A DNA stretch of 64,000 nucleotides from Polystyrenella longa. GTDB taxonomy: Bacteria; Planctomycetota; Planctomycetia; Planctomycetales; Planctomycetaceae. The notes under the pieces are model-generated. The model was not told where the DNA came from and ran no database searches. It was given only the letters and a program-made list of their open reading frames with translations. The stretch spans positions 2,875,001-2,939,000 of the forward strand of contig NZ_CP036281.1 of the NCBI RefSeq assembly GCF_007750395.1, given 5' to 3'. A program made the translations under genes and the position numbers. Shown one piece after another: positions 1 through 8,878 of the stretch. Numbering within the stretch: position 1 is the first letter of the stretch; each line of letters opens with the position of its first letter.

Positions 1-25
1 TGAAGCTGACGTTGGAGTGATGTAA

Positions 26-51
26 TCTCCTACATGCATCCATGTAGGAGA
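26..51. repeat. perfect 11-bp inverted repeat (hairpin)
   Basis: TCTCCTACATG and CATGTAGGAGA flank a 4-nt loop and pair perfectly. No T-run follows on either strand, so this is not a standard intrinsic terminator. It could be an operator or the end of an upstream transcript unit outside the window. Confidence 0.6.
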
Positions 52-186
52 AGGTCACAAACAATAGTGGATATAAAACTGCCTTCAAAGAGGACTCCAC
101 CTTTACATATTCGCATGGGCATGATTAGATAAAGGGGCAGGTAGACAACTGTCCCAGTGTGCATTGCCTTATGAGACTTCAGAAAT

Positions 187-2346
187 ATGATTCCTGATCC
201 GTTCAATCGATCAAATCTTGATCCCTATTCAGTATGGCTCGGTATTCCAGCTCATAAGAGACCGCCAACTTATTTCGATCTACTGCATCTTTCGCCAAAG
301 GTCAATGATCGTGAAACCATCAAGTTAGCAGCCAAAAGACAAAAGTCTGTCGTTGATTCATTTCGAGGAAGCGAACATGAGGAATGGGCGGCCCGCATCT
401 CTTATGAAATTAATGAAGCGACCGTATGCCTATTGGACCCCACGTTGCGAAGGAGCTATAGGAATCGACTAAGAAATGCCGCACGAAAAGGCAAACTTTA
501 TTCAGCGAATGTCAAAGAGTCGATTCCCGCTTATATATATCGACAAATCGTTGGTGAAGAATCTGGCATTACTCGGGAGTTCGCTGGAGTAATGCTTGTC
601 CTCACGACAGCCATTCTCGTTACTTTAGTAGTCTCATTTCTTCTCCCTTGGGGATCTCTTCCTGAAATAGCACGAGAGCGTAGAGGTGTCCACGTCGATG
701 ATGTTGCTGCTCAGCCACCTAAGGATGTTGGAGAGAAAGCTCCAAATCCAATGGTTCCTGCCAAGGCATCAGACAACGCCCCGGTAGAAAAGATAGCGGA
801 GACGGAACAAGTCGGCGAGGTCAGGGTGTTCCAAGGTCATCAACAAGCGATCAATTCGGTCGCATTCTCTCCTGATGGAATGCTTATTGCATCGGGAAGC
901 GACGACAAGACTGTCCGTGTCTGGGATGTGAAAACTGGAATGTCTATTTGGACCGCATCACCATTTGGAACTCGGGTATTGAAAGTGTTGTTCAGTCCAG
1001 ATGGAAAAAAGTTGCTTGCTTGCGACCGAAAAGAACTCTACGAGTTCGAAAGTCGTAAAGGGAAAGTGCTGGAGACCTTTGAAATCGGAATGAGCGATTA
1101 TGTGGACATCAGTCGTGACGGTCGATTGCTGCTTAAGGCTCACAAGCAGGGAGCTCTCGTTGTATTTGATTTGGATCAAAAAAATCAGATCCTAAATCAG
1201 GAGCGTAATTGGGGCACAGCTATCGCCACATTTGATCCCAGTGGTGAGCATATCATCTACGGGGAGTATGGACTGGATCGTCAGAATCTCAAATCAAAGA
1301 ATATACAGAAAAGACTCATCAAACAGCTAGGTTATTTCGAAGGTCTCGATGTCTCACCAGATGGGCGTATATTAGCAACCGGCAGTGGTAAATTGTGGGA
1401 AGACAATCAAAACAAACTTGGCAATTGTCTCGTGAGATTGTGGAACTTGTATGATGGTTCGGAAGTAAAGCAGTTCTCAGAACATAGTGATTGGGTTCGG
1501 GCAGTGGCATTCTCGCCAAGCGGACAACATCTTCTTTCTGGAGGGGGAGGAACACCCAACGACTGGCATGGACATAGGGCCGGAGCCGACAGGAAGCTGC
1601 GATTGTGGAATGTCAATCCCCCTAAACTTAATAAAGAATTTGATGGACACAGGGCAGGTATTCTGTCCGTATGCTTTTCTCCAGATGGTCAATATGCCTT
1701 GAGTGGTAGTGCTGATAAAACGCTTAGACTCTGGAAACTTCCTGATGAACTCCCGATGGCGATAGCAAGAAAGTCGAATACCCCCCAGTCCAAAGCTGCA
1801 TTGCAAGAAAAAAAGAACACCACCCCACCCGTCACTACAGTCACCTACACGTTCGAGAATCGAGATTCCCTCAGACCATTCCGCTGTTCGGGGCGGTATA
1901 ACATCAAAGGCGGGGGTGGTCTGGAATTTCGCAAGCCAGAAAATGCAAATTTACCACATTCTAAGGCTGTATCAGCGTCAGAATTCACCTATCCGATCAC
2001 GGCCAATTTTCAAGTCTACGCTTTGTCTGACGCCACATATGACGTCTGGCCCGGATTATTCGAGAGTCTTACTTTTTACTGGGGGAACTACTACAACACC
2101 GTTACGAACATCAAAGTCGGGCCTGACATGCGGACGGTAAGAAACAGAAAGATTATGGCAGGTAAGCCCTACCAAATCGAGCTGTCGGTAGATGAAAACA
2201 GACTTTTTAAGATTAGCATCGACGGAGAATTGATTCACCAAGAAGTCGTAAATAACAATGTGAAACTCCAAGGTCCCATCGTTCTCGGCGGTGGCATCGG
2301 TCATGTTGTCTATAAGAAGGTAACCGTTACGGGACGAGAGTTATGA
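187..2346 (+). CDS. membrane-anchored WD40 repeat protein with planctomycete N-terminal domain
   Basis: The 719-aa protein opens with a domain typical of planctomycete Ser/Thr kinases and WD40 proteins (DPYSVWLGIP..RPPTYFDLL, residues 11-32), here without a kinase domain. One hydrophobic segment at about residues 130-152 probably anchors it in a membrane. WD40 repeats follow from about residue 214 (GHQQAINSVAFSPDG, SGSDDKTVRVWD) and recur at about 430-520. The last ~170 residues look like a beta-rich concanavalin/DUF1080-like domain. The likely role is a membrane-bound beta-propeller scaffold; no catalytic residues are visible. It lies outside the mobile region and is probably resident chromosome. 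Confidence 0.85.
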   Translation: MIPDPFNRSNLDPYSVWLGIPAHKRPPTYFDLLHLSPKVNDRETIKLAAKRQKSVVDSFRGSEHEEWAARISYEINEATVCLLDPTLRRSYRNRLRNAARKGKLYSANVKESIPAYIYRQIVGEESGITREFAGVMLVLTTAILVTLVVSFLLPWGSLPEIARERRGVHVDDVAAQPPKDVGEKAPNPMVPAKASDNAPVEKIAETEQVGEVRVFQGHQQAINSVAFSPDGMLIASGSDDKTVRVWDVKTGMSIWTASPFGTRVLKVLFSPDGKKLLACDRKELYEFESRKGKVLETFEIGMSDYVDISRDGRLLLKAHKQGALVVFDLDQKNQILNQERNWGTAIATFDPSGEHIIYGEYGLDRQNLKSKNIQKRLIKQLGYFEGLDVSPDGRILATGSGKLWEDNQNKLGNCLVRLWNLYDGSEVKQFSEHSDWVRAVAFSPSGQHLLSGGGGTPNDWHGHRAGADRKLRLWNVNPPKLNKEFDGHRAGILSVCFSPDGQYALSGSADKTLRLWKLPDELPMAIARKSNTPQSKAALQEKKNTTPPVTTVTYTFENRDSLRPFRCSGRYNIKGGGGLEFRKPENANLPHSKAVSASEFTYPITANFQVYALSDATYDVWPGLFESLTFYWGNYYNTVTNIKVGPDMRTVRNRKIMAGKPYQIELSVDENRLFKISIDGELIHQEVVNNNVKLQGPIVLGGGIGHVVYKKVTVTGREL

Positions 2347-2440
2347 ACAGATCGGTGATCAATAAGTCACATCGTAATTCTCTATGACTATCGAACCTTC
2401 TGAATGAAACGACCCTATAGGAAATCCCAAATTGTCGCTC

Positions 2441-2474
2441 AGCGATTTTTCGAAAAGCACATAAGAAAATCGCT
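2441..2474 (+). terminator. hairpin downstream of the WD40 gene
   Basis: AGCGATTTT and AAAATCGCT form a perfect 9-bp stem around 95 bp after the WD40 stop codon. The stem is A/T-rich on its inner side. It is a plausible terminator, although the following T-run is short. Confidence 0.4.
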
Positions 2475-2652
2475 TTCAGATATGAACCGAGTTTTTTCTA
2501 ACGGGAACTATAAAGAAAGTGCAACGTAGTCGCTTCAGAGCCGGGGGCGGGGTGTCTGGTAAATGACTTTTTTGCTTGGAATTGTTGCATTTATAGTTAT
2601 GCAACACGGGTGTCCGAGTCCCACAGATGTCTCTTAATTGAACGACAAAAGA

Positions 2653-2680
2653 GAAGAACTCCCGTCCGTGGGAGCTCTTC
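2653..2680 (-). terminator. probable terminator of the DUF6927-like gene
   Basis: GAAGAACTCCC and GGGAGCTCTTC form a near-perfect stem with a 6-nt loop. Read on the minus strand it is followed by TCTCTTTTG. It lies 14 bp past the stop of the minus-strand gene ending at 2694. Confidence 0.6.
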
Positions 2681-2693
2681 GTTTGACAAATTG

Positions 2694-3122
2694 TCAAGCA
2701 GATTCGATCTGAGCATTCCGTCGTTTCTGCCGACGTCGCTCATGGTGGGAATGGACGGTCTCTCGCCATTCAGTATTCCCTCCGAACTGATCCATCGGCA
2801 CCATCTCAAGGTACTTCATAGGACATGAGTAGTAGTACGGTCCCATTGCCTCATCCATATCCTTGTACCCCCATGCGTCCGACTGGTATCTCAAAAGGTC
2901 GCAGGCGATCCATCGCTCAGTCGGTTGAATGTCGCCGTCGTCTTTCTGAAAAGTTCGTTCCCAAACAGACCAGAGGACGCCCGAGAATGTATTGCCACGA
3001 AAGCAGTTAGCGAGACATGTTGTTTTCACCTCCATGCCGTCATCTCCTGTTCGTTCCCATTCTTGAGTTCGTTCAGCAATCAATTCTTTTCTTGATAGAC
3101 CAACTCTGAATAACCAACCCAT
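2694..3122 (-). CDS. DUF6927-like mobile-element protein
   Basis: The 142-aa protein begins MGWLFRVGLSRKELIAE. It has the pattern I associate with DUF6927, a family found on plasmids and integrative elements: a short N-terminal helix region, a 'LWSVWE' stretch, a 'W.ACDLLRY..D.WGYKDMDE' block and a basic tail. Its function is unknown. ACAGGAGAATC supplies a Shine-Dalgarno sequence just before the ATG, which supports the start. It sits 54 bp downstream of another plasmid-type gene (3177-3464) and probably shares its transcript. Confidence 0.75.
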   Translation of the reverse strand: MGWLFRVGLSRKELIAERTQEWERTGDDGMEVKTTCLANCFRGNTFSGVLWSVWERTFQKDDGDIQPTERWIACDLLRYQSDAWGYKDMDEAMGPYYYSCPMKYLEMVPMDQFGGNTEWRETVHSHHERRRQKRRNAQIESA

Positions 3123-3171
3123 TTTGATTCTCCTGTTTCAAGTGAAGAGTGTTGTTTAACACTTGAAGAGG

Positions 3172-3178
3172 AGGTGTC
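3172..3178 (-). promoter_or_regulatory. GACACCT motif, copy 1
   Basis: On the minus strand GACACCT lies 50 nt upstream of the ATG at 3122 and overlaps the stop of the preceding gene. Four other mobile-module genes have the same motif in a similar position. Its role is unknown. Confidence 0.4.
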
Positions 3179-3464
3179 AGTATTCTTCAGGCAGGAGTAT
3201 GGTTGTCGAAGAACGGTCTCCCTCAGTAATGATCCAGATCTTTGTTCCATCAGATAGCTTATAAGCAGACAGGATACGGAACCCTTCAGTAACCGCCTCA
3301 TCGTTGGCAGTTTTGTCTTCTTCATGAAGAACTCCCCAATCGCCCCTAACGTGACGACTTAGCAATGCAACCATTAATTCGTCTACTCTTTCGAAAGTAG
3401 CGATGGCTCCGGGGGTGGCGACGATTTGACCAAGATTGAAGAGTTGTTTCGATTGTTGGATCAT
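3177..3464 (-). CDS. small plasmid-related protein
   Basis: From the ATG at 3464 the protein is 95 aa. It contains the blocks FNLGQIVATPGA, LLSRHVRGDWG, EEDKTANDEAV and TTILLPEEY, which mark a small family of unknown function widespread on plasmids and ICEs. An in-frame ATG at 3503 would add 13 residues, but AAAAGGAACGTCAC before 3464 is a better ribosome site and the family usually starts near this point. It is good evidence that the region derives from a conjugative or mobilizable element. Confidence 0.8.
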   Translation of the reverse strand: MIQQSKQLFNLGQIVATPGAIATFERVDELMVALLSRHVRGDWGVLHEEDKTANDEAVTEGFRILSAYKLSDGTKIWIITEGDRSSTTILLPEEY

Positions 3465-3515
3465 GTGACGTTCCTTTTGGGGAGTAACAAAACTGAAGGA
3501 CATTGTTTCGTAATA

Positions 3516-3523
3516 AGGTGTCC
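3516..3523 (-). promoter_or_regulatory. GGACACCT motif, copy 2
   Basis: GGACACCT on the minus strand lies 52 nt upstream of the preferred start at 3464. It matches copies near 13365, 14035 and 15111. Confidence 0.4.
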
Positions 3524-3566
3524 TCAGTTTCTTTATCCCGGAACTAATGATCTCCCACTCCCTTTG

Positions 3567-6197
3567 CTATAGCCTTGGATCGACGGGTTCGCTCTCAAGA
3601 GCCAAGACGCCGAAGATGCACTCGTGAACTCTTCTCAATGGTTCCTTGCGGACAAATCGTTCTAATGCCTCAATACCGAGTGCAAATTCTCTAAGAGCGA
3701 GAGATCGCTTACGGCCAAGATTTCGATTTCTCAGGCGAGGTAAATTTTCATCGGAATCGTAGTCAGGGCTGTATATGATCCTTAGATATTCCTTTCCACG
3801 GCATTTTACGGCAGGTTGTACAAGTCCTTTCTTTCCTTGTACAACCCAATCAATCGGTTTGATAACCATTCCTTCGCCCCCACTCCCAGTAAGGTTTGTC
3901 CACCAGTCAATACCTGCTGAGATGCTATCCAAATCAGTGAGGTCGATGGTTTTGTGTACTGTAGGAGTAAGAATGTCGGTATCTTCTTTGCAGATTTTCT
4001 CCAGTGTTTCCATATGCCATAGATGATTTTGATCTGTGTGAACTTTGCCCTCTGTTGCCAACAGGTGGAAAGGAGCGAGTTTCAGCCCATTGATCGATTC
4101 AACAGGCCAGCAATACTGGCGATAGGCGGTGACAAAATGTTCGATGTTGCTCTGCCGATCACGGACATGAGCGAGAACGGATGCCATTCTGGAGTCGTGA
4201 TTTCCGTCTAGGCTCATTCGCTCAGCCGCCAGTTCGAGAGCACCGATGGCTTCGGGAAGTGATGCTTTTCCTGCGGCACCTACTGCGGCATATTGGGAGC
4301 GAAGTAACTCCTGTGCTTTTGCGGACCACGGCATCAGTTCGCAGTCAAAGCAAGCCCATGAGGTTTGGAACTGGTCCCAGAACCCGGAAGAGTCCATTGC
4401 AGCACGCAATCGATCAAGAAACTTCATTTCCAGTTCAGGATCGTTGAAGAATCGTCTGCCTGTGCGAGTGTAGACGACTCCGAATTCTCCTTCGGATACA
4501 CCGAATCGCTCTCGGGCGACATCTTCATCCCGACAGACTACAACGACGGCCCTTGACCCCATGTGCTTCTCCTCACACACGACCTGCGGGACACCTTGGC
4601 TGCGGAAGTACGAAAACGCTTCGGCGGGATGTTCCAGCAATCCCGACTCGTTTGATGTTTCGCAGGGTGACATTGTAGGAGGAAGATAAATAAGCCATTT
4701 GGGATTAACCGCAAACCGACTCATGATCTCCAACGCTGCGGTGGCATTCTCCTCCCGAATGGTCACATTGTGATGTAGTCGAGTAGACACGATTCGTTTT
4801 CCTAACACATCTTCAGCATCGAGAATGTCGTCGTGGATGTGCTGAGCCGACATTGAAGGTTGATCTTCATCTTTGAGAAACGGTCGAACCGGTATGCAGT
4901 AGGTCTGTTTAGCTGAAACAGAAATGAACTCCTTCTCTGGGTAACGAAGAGCCGTAAGTTTGCCTCCAAAGACACAGCCCGTATCAACATTCACTGTCCG
5001 ATTGAGCCATTCAGGAGAGGGAACAGGAGTATGGCCGTAGACAACCGACGCCGATCCACGGTACTCCCCTGCCCAGTTGTACCGCACAGGTAGTCCAAAC
5101 TCGTCGGTTTCGCCAGTTGTTTCTCCATATAGGGCAAATTCACGGACCTTGCCTGAACCTCTTCCCTGAAACTCTTCTTTCATCCCAGCGTGAGCTACAA
5201 CTAGCTTGTCATCGTCCAGAACGTAGTGACTCACAAGTCCGTCGAGGAAGTCAGCCAACTCTTTGCAGAACGGTTCACGAAGACCTTCGGGGAGGGCCTC
5301 GATTTCGGCCAGTGAGTTCTCCAACCCGTGTTTGATCTGGACGTTCTTTCCTCGTAACTTTCTCAGCAGCTTCACGTCGTGATTTCCGGGGACGCACAGA
5401 GCATCTCCGTTCTTAATCATGTTGCGTGCGATGCGGACCACGTCCAAGACACGAGGACCTCGGTCCACGAGATCGCCTACAAATATGACTTTTCGACCTT
5501 CGGTATGACGATATGAAACTTCTCCCCAGATGGAATCGTTGTCTACTTCTAATCGCTCATATCCCAACTGATCTAGCAATAGTTCTAGTTCATCACAACA
5601 TCCGTGAACGTCGCCTATAATGTCGAAGGGGCCATGTTCATCTCTCTTGTCGTTCCAAAGAGGAACTCTCTCAATAGTAGAAGCATCAATCTCATCTACA
5701 GAATCCATGACAAAAATGTGTCGAAATCCTTCTCGTTTCAGTAACTTTAAGGAACGCCTGAGTTGGGACCTTTGTTGTCGGATAACATGAGAACCAAATG
5801 TGCGGTCCTCACGATCTCTGTTGCGTTCAAGGCAAACTTTCTCAGGTGGATTCAACACAATTGCTACTGGCAGACAATGGTACTCCCTAGCCAACCTTAC
5901 AAGAGGTTTTCGAGCGTCGGCATGAATGTTTGTAGCATCAATAACTGTCAGGTGACCCCGTGCGAGTCGTTTGGCGGCTATAAAATTCAAGACCTCGAAG
6001 GCATCTCTTGTTGCTGTTTGATCGTTCTCATTGTTACTGACCAGTCCACGACAGTAGTCTGAGGAGAGAATCTCGCTCGGAAGGAAGTGCTTCCGGGCGA
6101 ATGTACTCTTCCCCGCCCCGCTAGGGCCGACGAGAACGACAAGTGAGAGTTTGGGTATTTTAACTTGCATGTGAAAACGCTTCGAATTGTTTAACAT
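3567..6197 (-). CDS. pnkp: polynucleotide kinase-phosphatase-ligase (bacterial Pnkp, RNA repair)
   Basis: Bacterial Pnkp heals and seals broken RNA ends together with Hen1. All three modules are visible in this 876-aa protein. The 5'-kinase has Walker A GPSGAGKS (24-31). The calcineurin-type 2',3'-phosphatase has GDVHGC, GDLVDRGP and GNHD (about 195-275). The C-terminal adenylyltransferase has the nucleotidyl-lysine motif EKHMGSR (around 545). The length fits the family (about 850 aa). Most relatives start close to 'PKLSLVVLVGPSG', so Met10 (6170) may be the true start. It is the last gene of a minus-strand operon headed by hen1. No catalytic motif looks damaged. Confidence 0.95.
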   Translation of the reverse strand: MLNNSKRFHMQVKIPKLSLVVLVGPSGAGKSTFARKHFLPSEILSSDYCRGLVSNNENDQTATRDAFEVLNFIAAKRLARGHLTVIDATNIHADARKPLVRLAREYHCLPVAIVLNPPEKVCLERNRDREDRTFGSHVIRQQRSQLRRSLKLLKREGFRHIFVMDSVDEIDASTIERVPLWNDKRDEHGPFDIIGDVHGCCDELELLLDQLGYERLEVDNDSIWGEVSYRHTEGRKVIFVGDLVDRGPRVLDVVRIARNMIKNGDALCVPGNHDVKLLRKLRGKNVQIKHGLENSLAEIEALPEGLREPFCKELADFLDGLVSHYVLDDDKLVVAHAGMKEEFQGRGSGKVREFALYGETTGETDEFGLPVRYNWAGEYRGSASVVYGHTPVPSPEWLNRTVNVDTGCVFGGKLTALRYPEKEFISVSAKQTYCIPVRPFLKDEDQPSMSAQHIHDDILDAEDVLGKRIVSTRLHHNVTIREENATAALEIMSRFAVNPKWLIYLPPTMSPCETSNESGLLEHPAEAFSYFRSQGVPQVVCEEKHMGSRAVVVVCRDEDVARERFGVSEGEFGVVYTRTGRRFFNDPELEMKFLDRLRAAMDSSGFWDQFQTSWACFDCELMPWSAKAQELLRSQYAAVGAAGKASLPEAIGALELAAERMSLDGNHDSRMASVLAHVRDRQSNIEHFVTAYRQYCWPVESINGLKLAPFHLLATEGKVHTDQNHLWHMETLEKICKEDTDILTPTVHKTIDLTDLDSISAGIDWWTNLTGSGGEGMVIKPIDWVVQGKKGLVQPAVKCRGKEYLRIIYSPDYDSDENLPRLRNRNLGRKRSLALREFALGIEALERFVRKEPLRRVHECIFGVLALESEPVDPRL

Positions 6198-6258
6198 TCG
6201 CCTGAAGTGATATCTGGACTAACAATGCTCCTGACGAACAGAGCTACTTTACCTGAAG

Positions 6259-7029
6259 TCATGTTACTTGATGTGACATTCGCAATCGCACAAGTAGATC
6301 GTTTAGAGCCGCAGCACCACTTGGCTGATCTGGGAGTTGGCATTGTTCGAAGGCTTCCTCAAGGTTAGAGCGCAATCGCTCATATTCCTGTTCGTGAAAC
6401 GAAAGGTCGGCCTGATCCAGTGTGCCTTTCTCGTTACCATTAACCTTCCGCTCGATAAGTTCAGGTAAATGTGGGAGTTTAAATGTGTCGTTTAGATGAA
6501 CTAGATTTGCCTCGACCGTGCCCGTTCGCATGAGATGAATTCCCGTCAGCAGAACTCGGTAGACATACAACAGAGGCTTGACCCGAGGTGGATCTTCCTT
6601 CTGAAACAACTTCCACTGCGTGGCTGCGAAGCCAAGGTAATGGTGGGCATGATGCTTCGTCAGACAGTCAGGGGTGATGGCCTTGAGCTCCTCATGTTCC
6701 GGTGTCGTGTGAATGATGAGCGGTGATAGCACCTGTTCCATGACATAACCGTTCTTATTCAGCATCAGCCCGAAGAACTTTTTGGCGTCGTGAGTCACAA
6801 GGTCGATTTCCATGCCGTCGAAAATGCCCGAATTCTCAATGGTTTCCCGTCCATCACGGAGGCCGACCACTGCTTTCAGTGGCAACAGATGTACGCCACG
6901 CAGGTCGAAGTCTGAATCAGGAGACGGAAAGCCATACAGGTGCGCTCCACTGATAGTGGCGAACAGCAATGGGTAGGGATGATCATTGATCTGTTTATGC
7001 AATCGAGGATCGCATTGAGCGTCATTCAT
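6259..7029 (-). CDS. nucleotidyltransferase of the RNA-repair operon (first paralog)
   Basis: The 256-aa protein has a polymerase-beta-type nucleotidyltransferase core, with GAHLYGFPSPDSDFDLRG supplying the glycine turn and the DxD metal site near residues 28-45. It resembles the predicted nucleotidyltransferases (COG3541-like) often linked to Pnkp/Hen1, which may add nucleotides to healed RNA. Its start overlaps the ATP-grasp stop by 4 bp, so the two are translationally coupled. It is distantly related to the gene at 7928-8878 but lacks that protein's N-terminal extension. The substrate is unknown. Confidence 0.85.
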   Translation of the reverse strand: MNDAQCDPRLHKQINDHPYPLLFATISGAHLYGFPSPDSDFDLRGVHLLPLKAVVGLRDGRETIENSGIFDGMEIDLVTHDAKKFFGLMLNKNGYVMEQVLSPLIIHTTPEHEELKAITPDCLTKHHAHHYLGFAATQWKLFQKEDPPRVKPLLYVYRVLLTGIHLMRTGTVEANLVHLNDTFKLPHLPELIERKVNGNEKGTLDQADLSFHEQEYERLRSNLEEAFEQCQLPDQPSGAAALNDLLVRLRMSHQVT

Positions 7030-7931
7030 AATTTGCTAGTCCTTGTCGCCAGTGCATCATAAAAGTCCATTGGATGGCATCGTGCTGGTAATCCAGAAAC
7101 TTGAGCATCGCCGAGTTCTACAATCATCCAGTTTCCGTCCATTGTTCTCGCAACATCGCAAGTGAAGAAGCGACTTCGGACATTCCTAAGTAGGTTTTCA
7201 AAATGTGTGATTGGCGGTTCAACCGTCCCTTCTTGACCTTCCCAATAGGGAGCCCCGGAAATCACTGATCCATCAACTACAAACAGCCGGAATTCCAACG
7301 TGAGCGGCATTCCACTTTTGGGGTGGACTCCAATAGGCTCGAATTTGACAAACTCTCGAAATACCAGTCCGCCTTGTAAATCGTCATCCTGTAATTCAAT
7401 GAAACGATTTACGACCTGTGCAACCTTTTCGGCGTCCGATGCATTGGGGATAAAACAGGCTTCATTCCATTCGTGTTTCCTTGATTTTACATAGTCCTTC
7501 ACAATGACCGGAGCCGTTCCGAATTGCTTCACTAAATCATTTATAGCTTTCATATCCCAAGAAGTTGATGCCGATTGCATCCAAATGGATCGTGGTGTGT
7601 GGCCAGCAATAGCTGAGTAACTATTGGGAAGCCAGTGGCAGTGCAAGTATTCGTCGGGTGAAGTGATGAGTCGAATATTGCGGCGGCAAAGGGCGTCGTG
7701 CATCCCCTTGTATTCGTTTGGAGTTAACATCCATCCTCGATAGATTGCAGTCTCCAACTCACTTGTCACCTCCACAAAACGAGCAGATGCTTCTGCATCG
7801 CCATTGCGTAAGGCTGAAAAATCGATCAACTCGAAAGCGAAGCCCGCTTCGGAAGCTGCAACTGATTCATCCTTGTAAGACGAGTCTACGGATCGTGGCA
7901 TCAAGTCGTCGTTGCAGAACACGATTCTCAT
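7026..7931 (-). CDS. ATP-grasp domain protein of the RNA-repair operon
   Basis: This 301-aa protein shows an ATP-grasp layout. An N-terminal pre-ATP-grasp region is followed by VIVKDYVKSRKHEWNEACF (about 145-163, nucleotide-binding Lys) and a C-terminal block 'NWMIVELGDAQVSGLPAR' (about 270-287) with the metal-binding acidic residue. Such ATP-grasp proteins are known companions of Pnkp/Hen1 RNA-repair cassettes; the ligated substrate is not established. It overlaps both neighbours by 4 bp (ATGA), so its stoichiometry is probably fixed with the two nucleotidyltransferases. Confidence 0.8.
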   Translation of the reverse strand: MRIVFCNDDLMPRSVDSSYKDESVAASEAGFAFELIDFSALRNGDAEASARFVEVTSELETAIYRGWMLTPNEYKGMHDALCRRNIRLITSPDEYLHCHWLPNSYSAIAGHTPRSIWMQSASTSWDMKAINDLVKQFGTAPVIVKDYVKSRKHEWNEACFIPNASDAEKVAQVVNRFIELQDDDLQGGLVFREFVKFEPIGVHPKSGMPLTLEFRLFVVDGSVISGAPYWEGQEGTVEPPITHFENLLRNVRSRFFTCDVARTMDGNWMIVELGDAQVSGLPARCHPMDFYDALATRTSKL

Positions 7932-8878
7932 GGCAATTCGCCTCCGACTGCGGCCCTTCGAGCTTTGACCAGAAAGTCGTTGGCCTTCTCGTAGTCAGGA
8001 CGTTCTGGCAGCTTTGTCTCTTCCATTGCTTTTTCAAATTCTTTATGGAGGGCAAGCCGCCATTTCTCTGTTTCTTCCCACTGCATTTCGCCTTTTTTAA
8101 TTGCCAAGAGTTGTTCTCGATGGTCGTCCACTCTCACCGGAACGAATCCTTCTCGCAGCACATTAATTCCCGAGATAAGCAGTCGGATCAGGTGCATGAC
8201 GTGTTTCCACTTCGCCTGCCCCTGATTGCGGATATCGGCCTGCATCTTCTTAAACTGCGACATGACATAGCCGTTGTAGGTCTGGTAAACTAGCCGTGAC
8301 AGAAACATCGACCGCATAGCCAGTAGTTCGTCGGCCAACGGCGTGGTCTTCTCGATTAATGGTGTGTAGAGGCACTCCAGCACGTTCGGATTCGCTTTGA
8401 GTGCCAGCACGAGAAACTTTTGGATTTCCCAGTACGCCTCTTGCGTTGGTTCGCATTCGAGTTGTTCCGGCACACCATACAGCGACCATTGCAGTTCGGC
8501 AGGCGGCAAATAGAATCCACGTCGGTCGATGTCAGAATCACTGTCAGCCAAGCCGTAAGCTTGAGATCCGATGATGCACTGGAAAATGACTCGTTGGAAA
8601 AGATCAATACGGCCCGAGGAGATCTTACTATTGCCGATCTCGCCTTCCTTGAGTTTGGCCAGCAGCGTAATTTCACTTGGCATTAATATTTCTTCGACTC
8701 CATCTGTAAATCGGACCCGATAGGAATAGTCAAAGTCTCTCGGTGATTTTATCACTACGCCCACAGAGCCACGAGGATGCAGTGTTTGACCGTTCTGACC
8801 AATAACACCCTTTAATGTTACGACCTGTGATCCGACAGAGAATATCAAGTTGGCATGGTTGCTGACTCGTTTAGACAC
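7928..8878 (-). CDS. nucleotidyltransferase with N-terminal SH3/KOW-like domain (second paralog)
   Basis: The 316-aa protein has a beta-rich N-terminal ~85 residues (GSQVVTLKGVIG, RGSVGVVIKSP, YRVRFTDG) resembling a KOW/SH3 fold. A nucleotidyltransferase core follows, with GSQAYGLADSDSDIDRRG (around 102-119, metal-binding DSDID). The C-terminal helical part (LLISGINVLREG) matches the same region of the 256-aa paralog (VLLTGIHLMRTG). Its start overlaps the end of hen1 by 8 bp. The added domain may bind RNA; that is inference. Confidence 0.85.
   Translation of the reverse strand: MSKRVSNHANLIFSVGSQVVTLKGVIGQNGQTLHPRGSVGVVIKSPRDFDYSYRVRFTDGVEEILMPSEITLLAKLKEGEIGNSKISSGRIDLFQRVIFQCIIGSQAYGLADSDSDIDRRGFYLPPAELQWSLYGVPEQLECEPTQEAYWEIQKFLVLALKANPNVLECLYTPLIEKTTPLADELLAMRSMFLSRLVYQTYNGYVMSQFKKMQADIRNQGQAKWKHVMHLIRLLISGINVLREGFVPVRVDDHREQLLAIKKGEMQWEETEKWRLALHKEFEKAMEETKLPERPDYEKANDFLVKARRAAVGGELP

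Noticed and set aside
7718-8293. 191-aa plus-strand open frame within the RNA-repair operon
   Set aside because: It lies opposite two well-supported coding regions with clear motifs; an antisense shadow.
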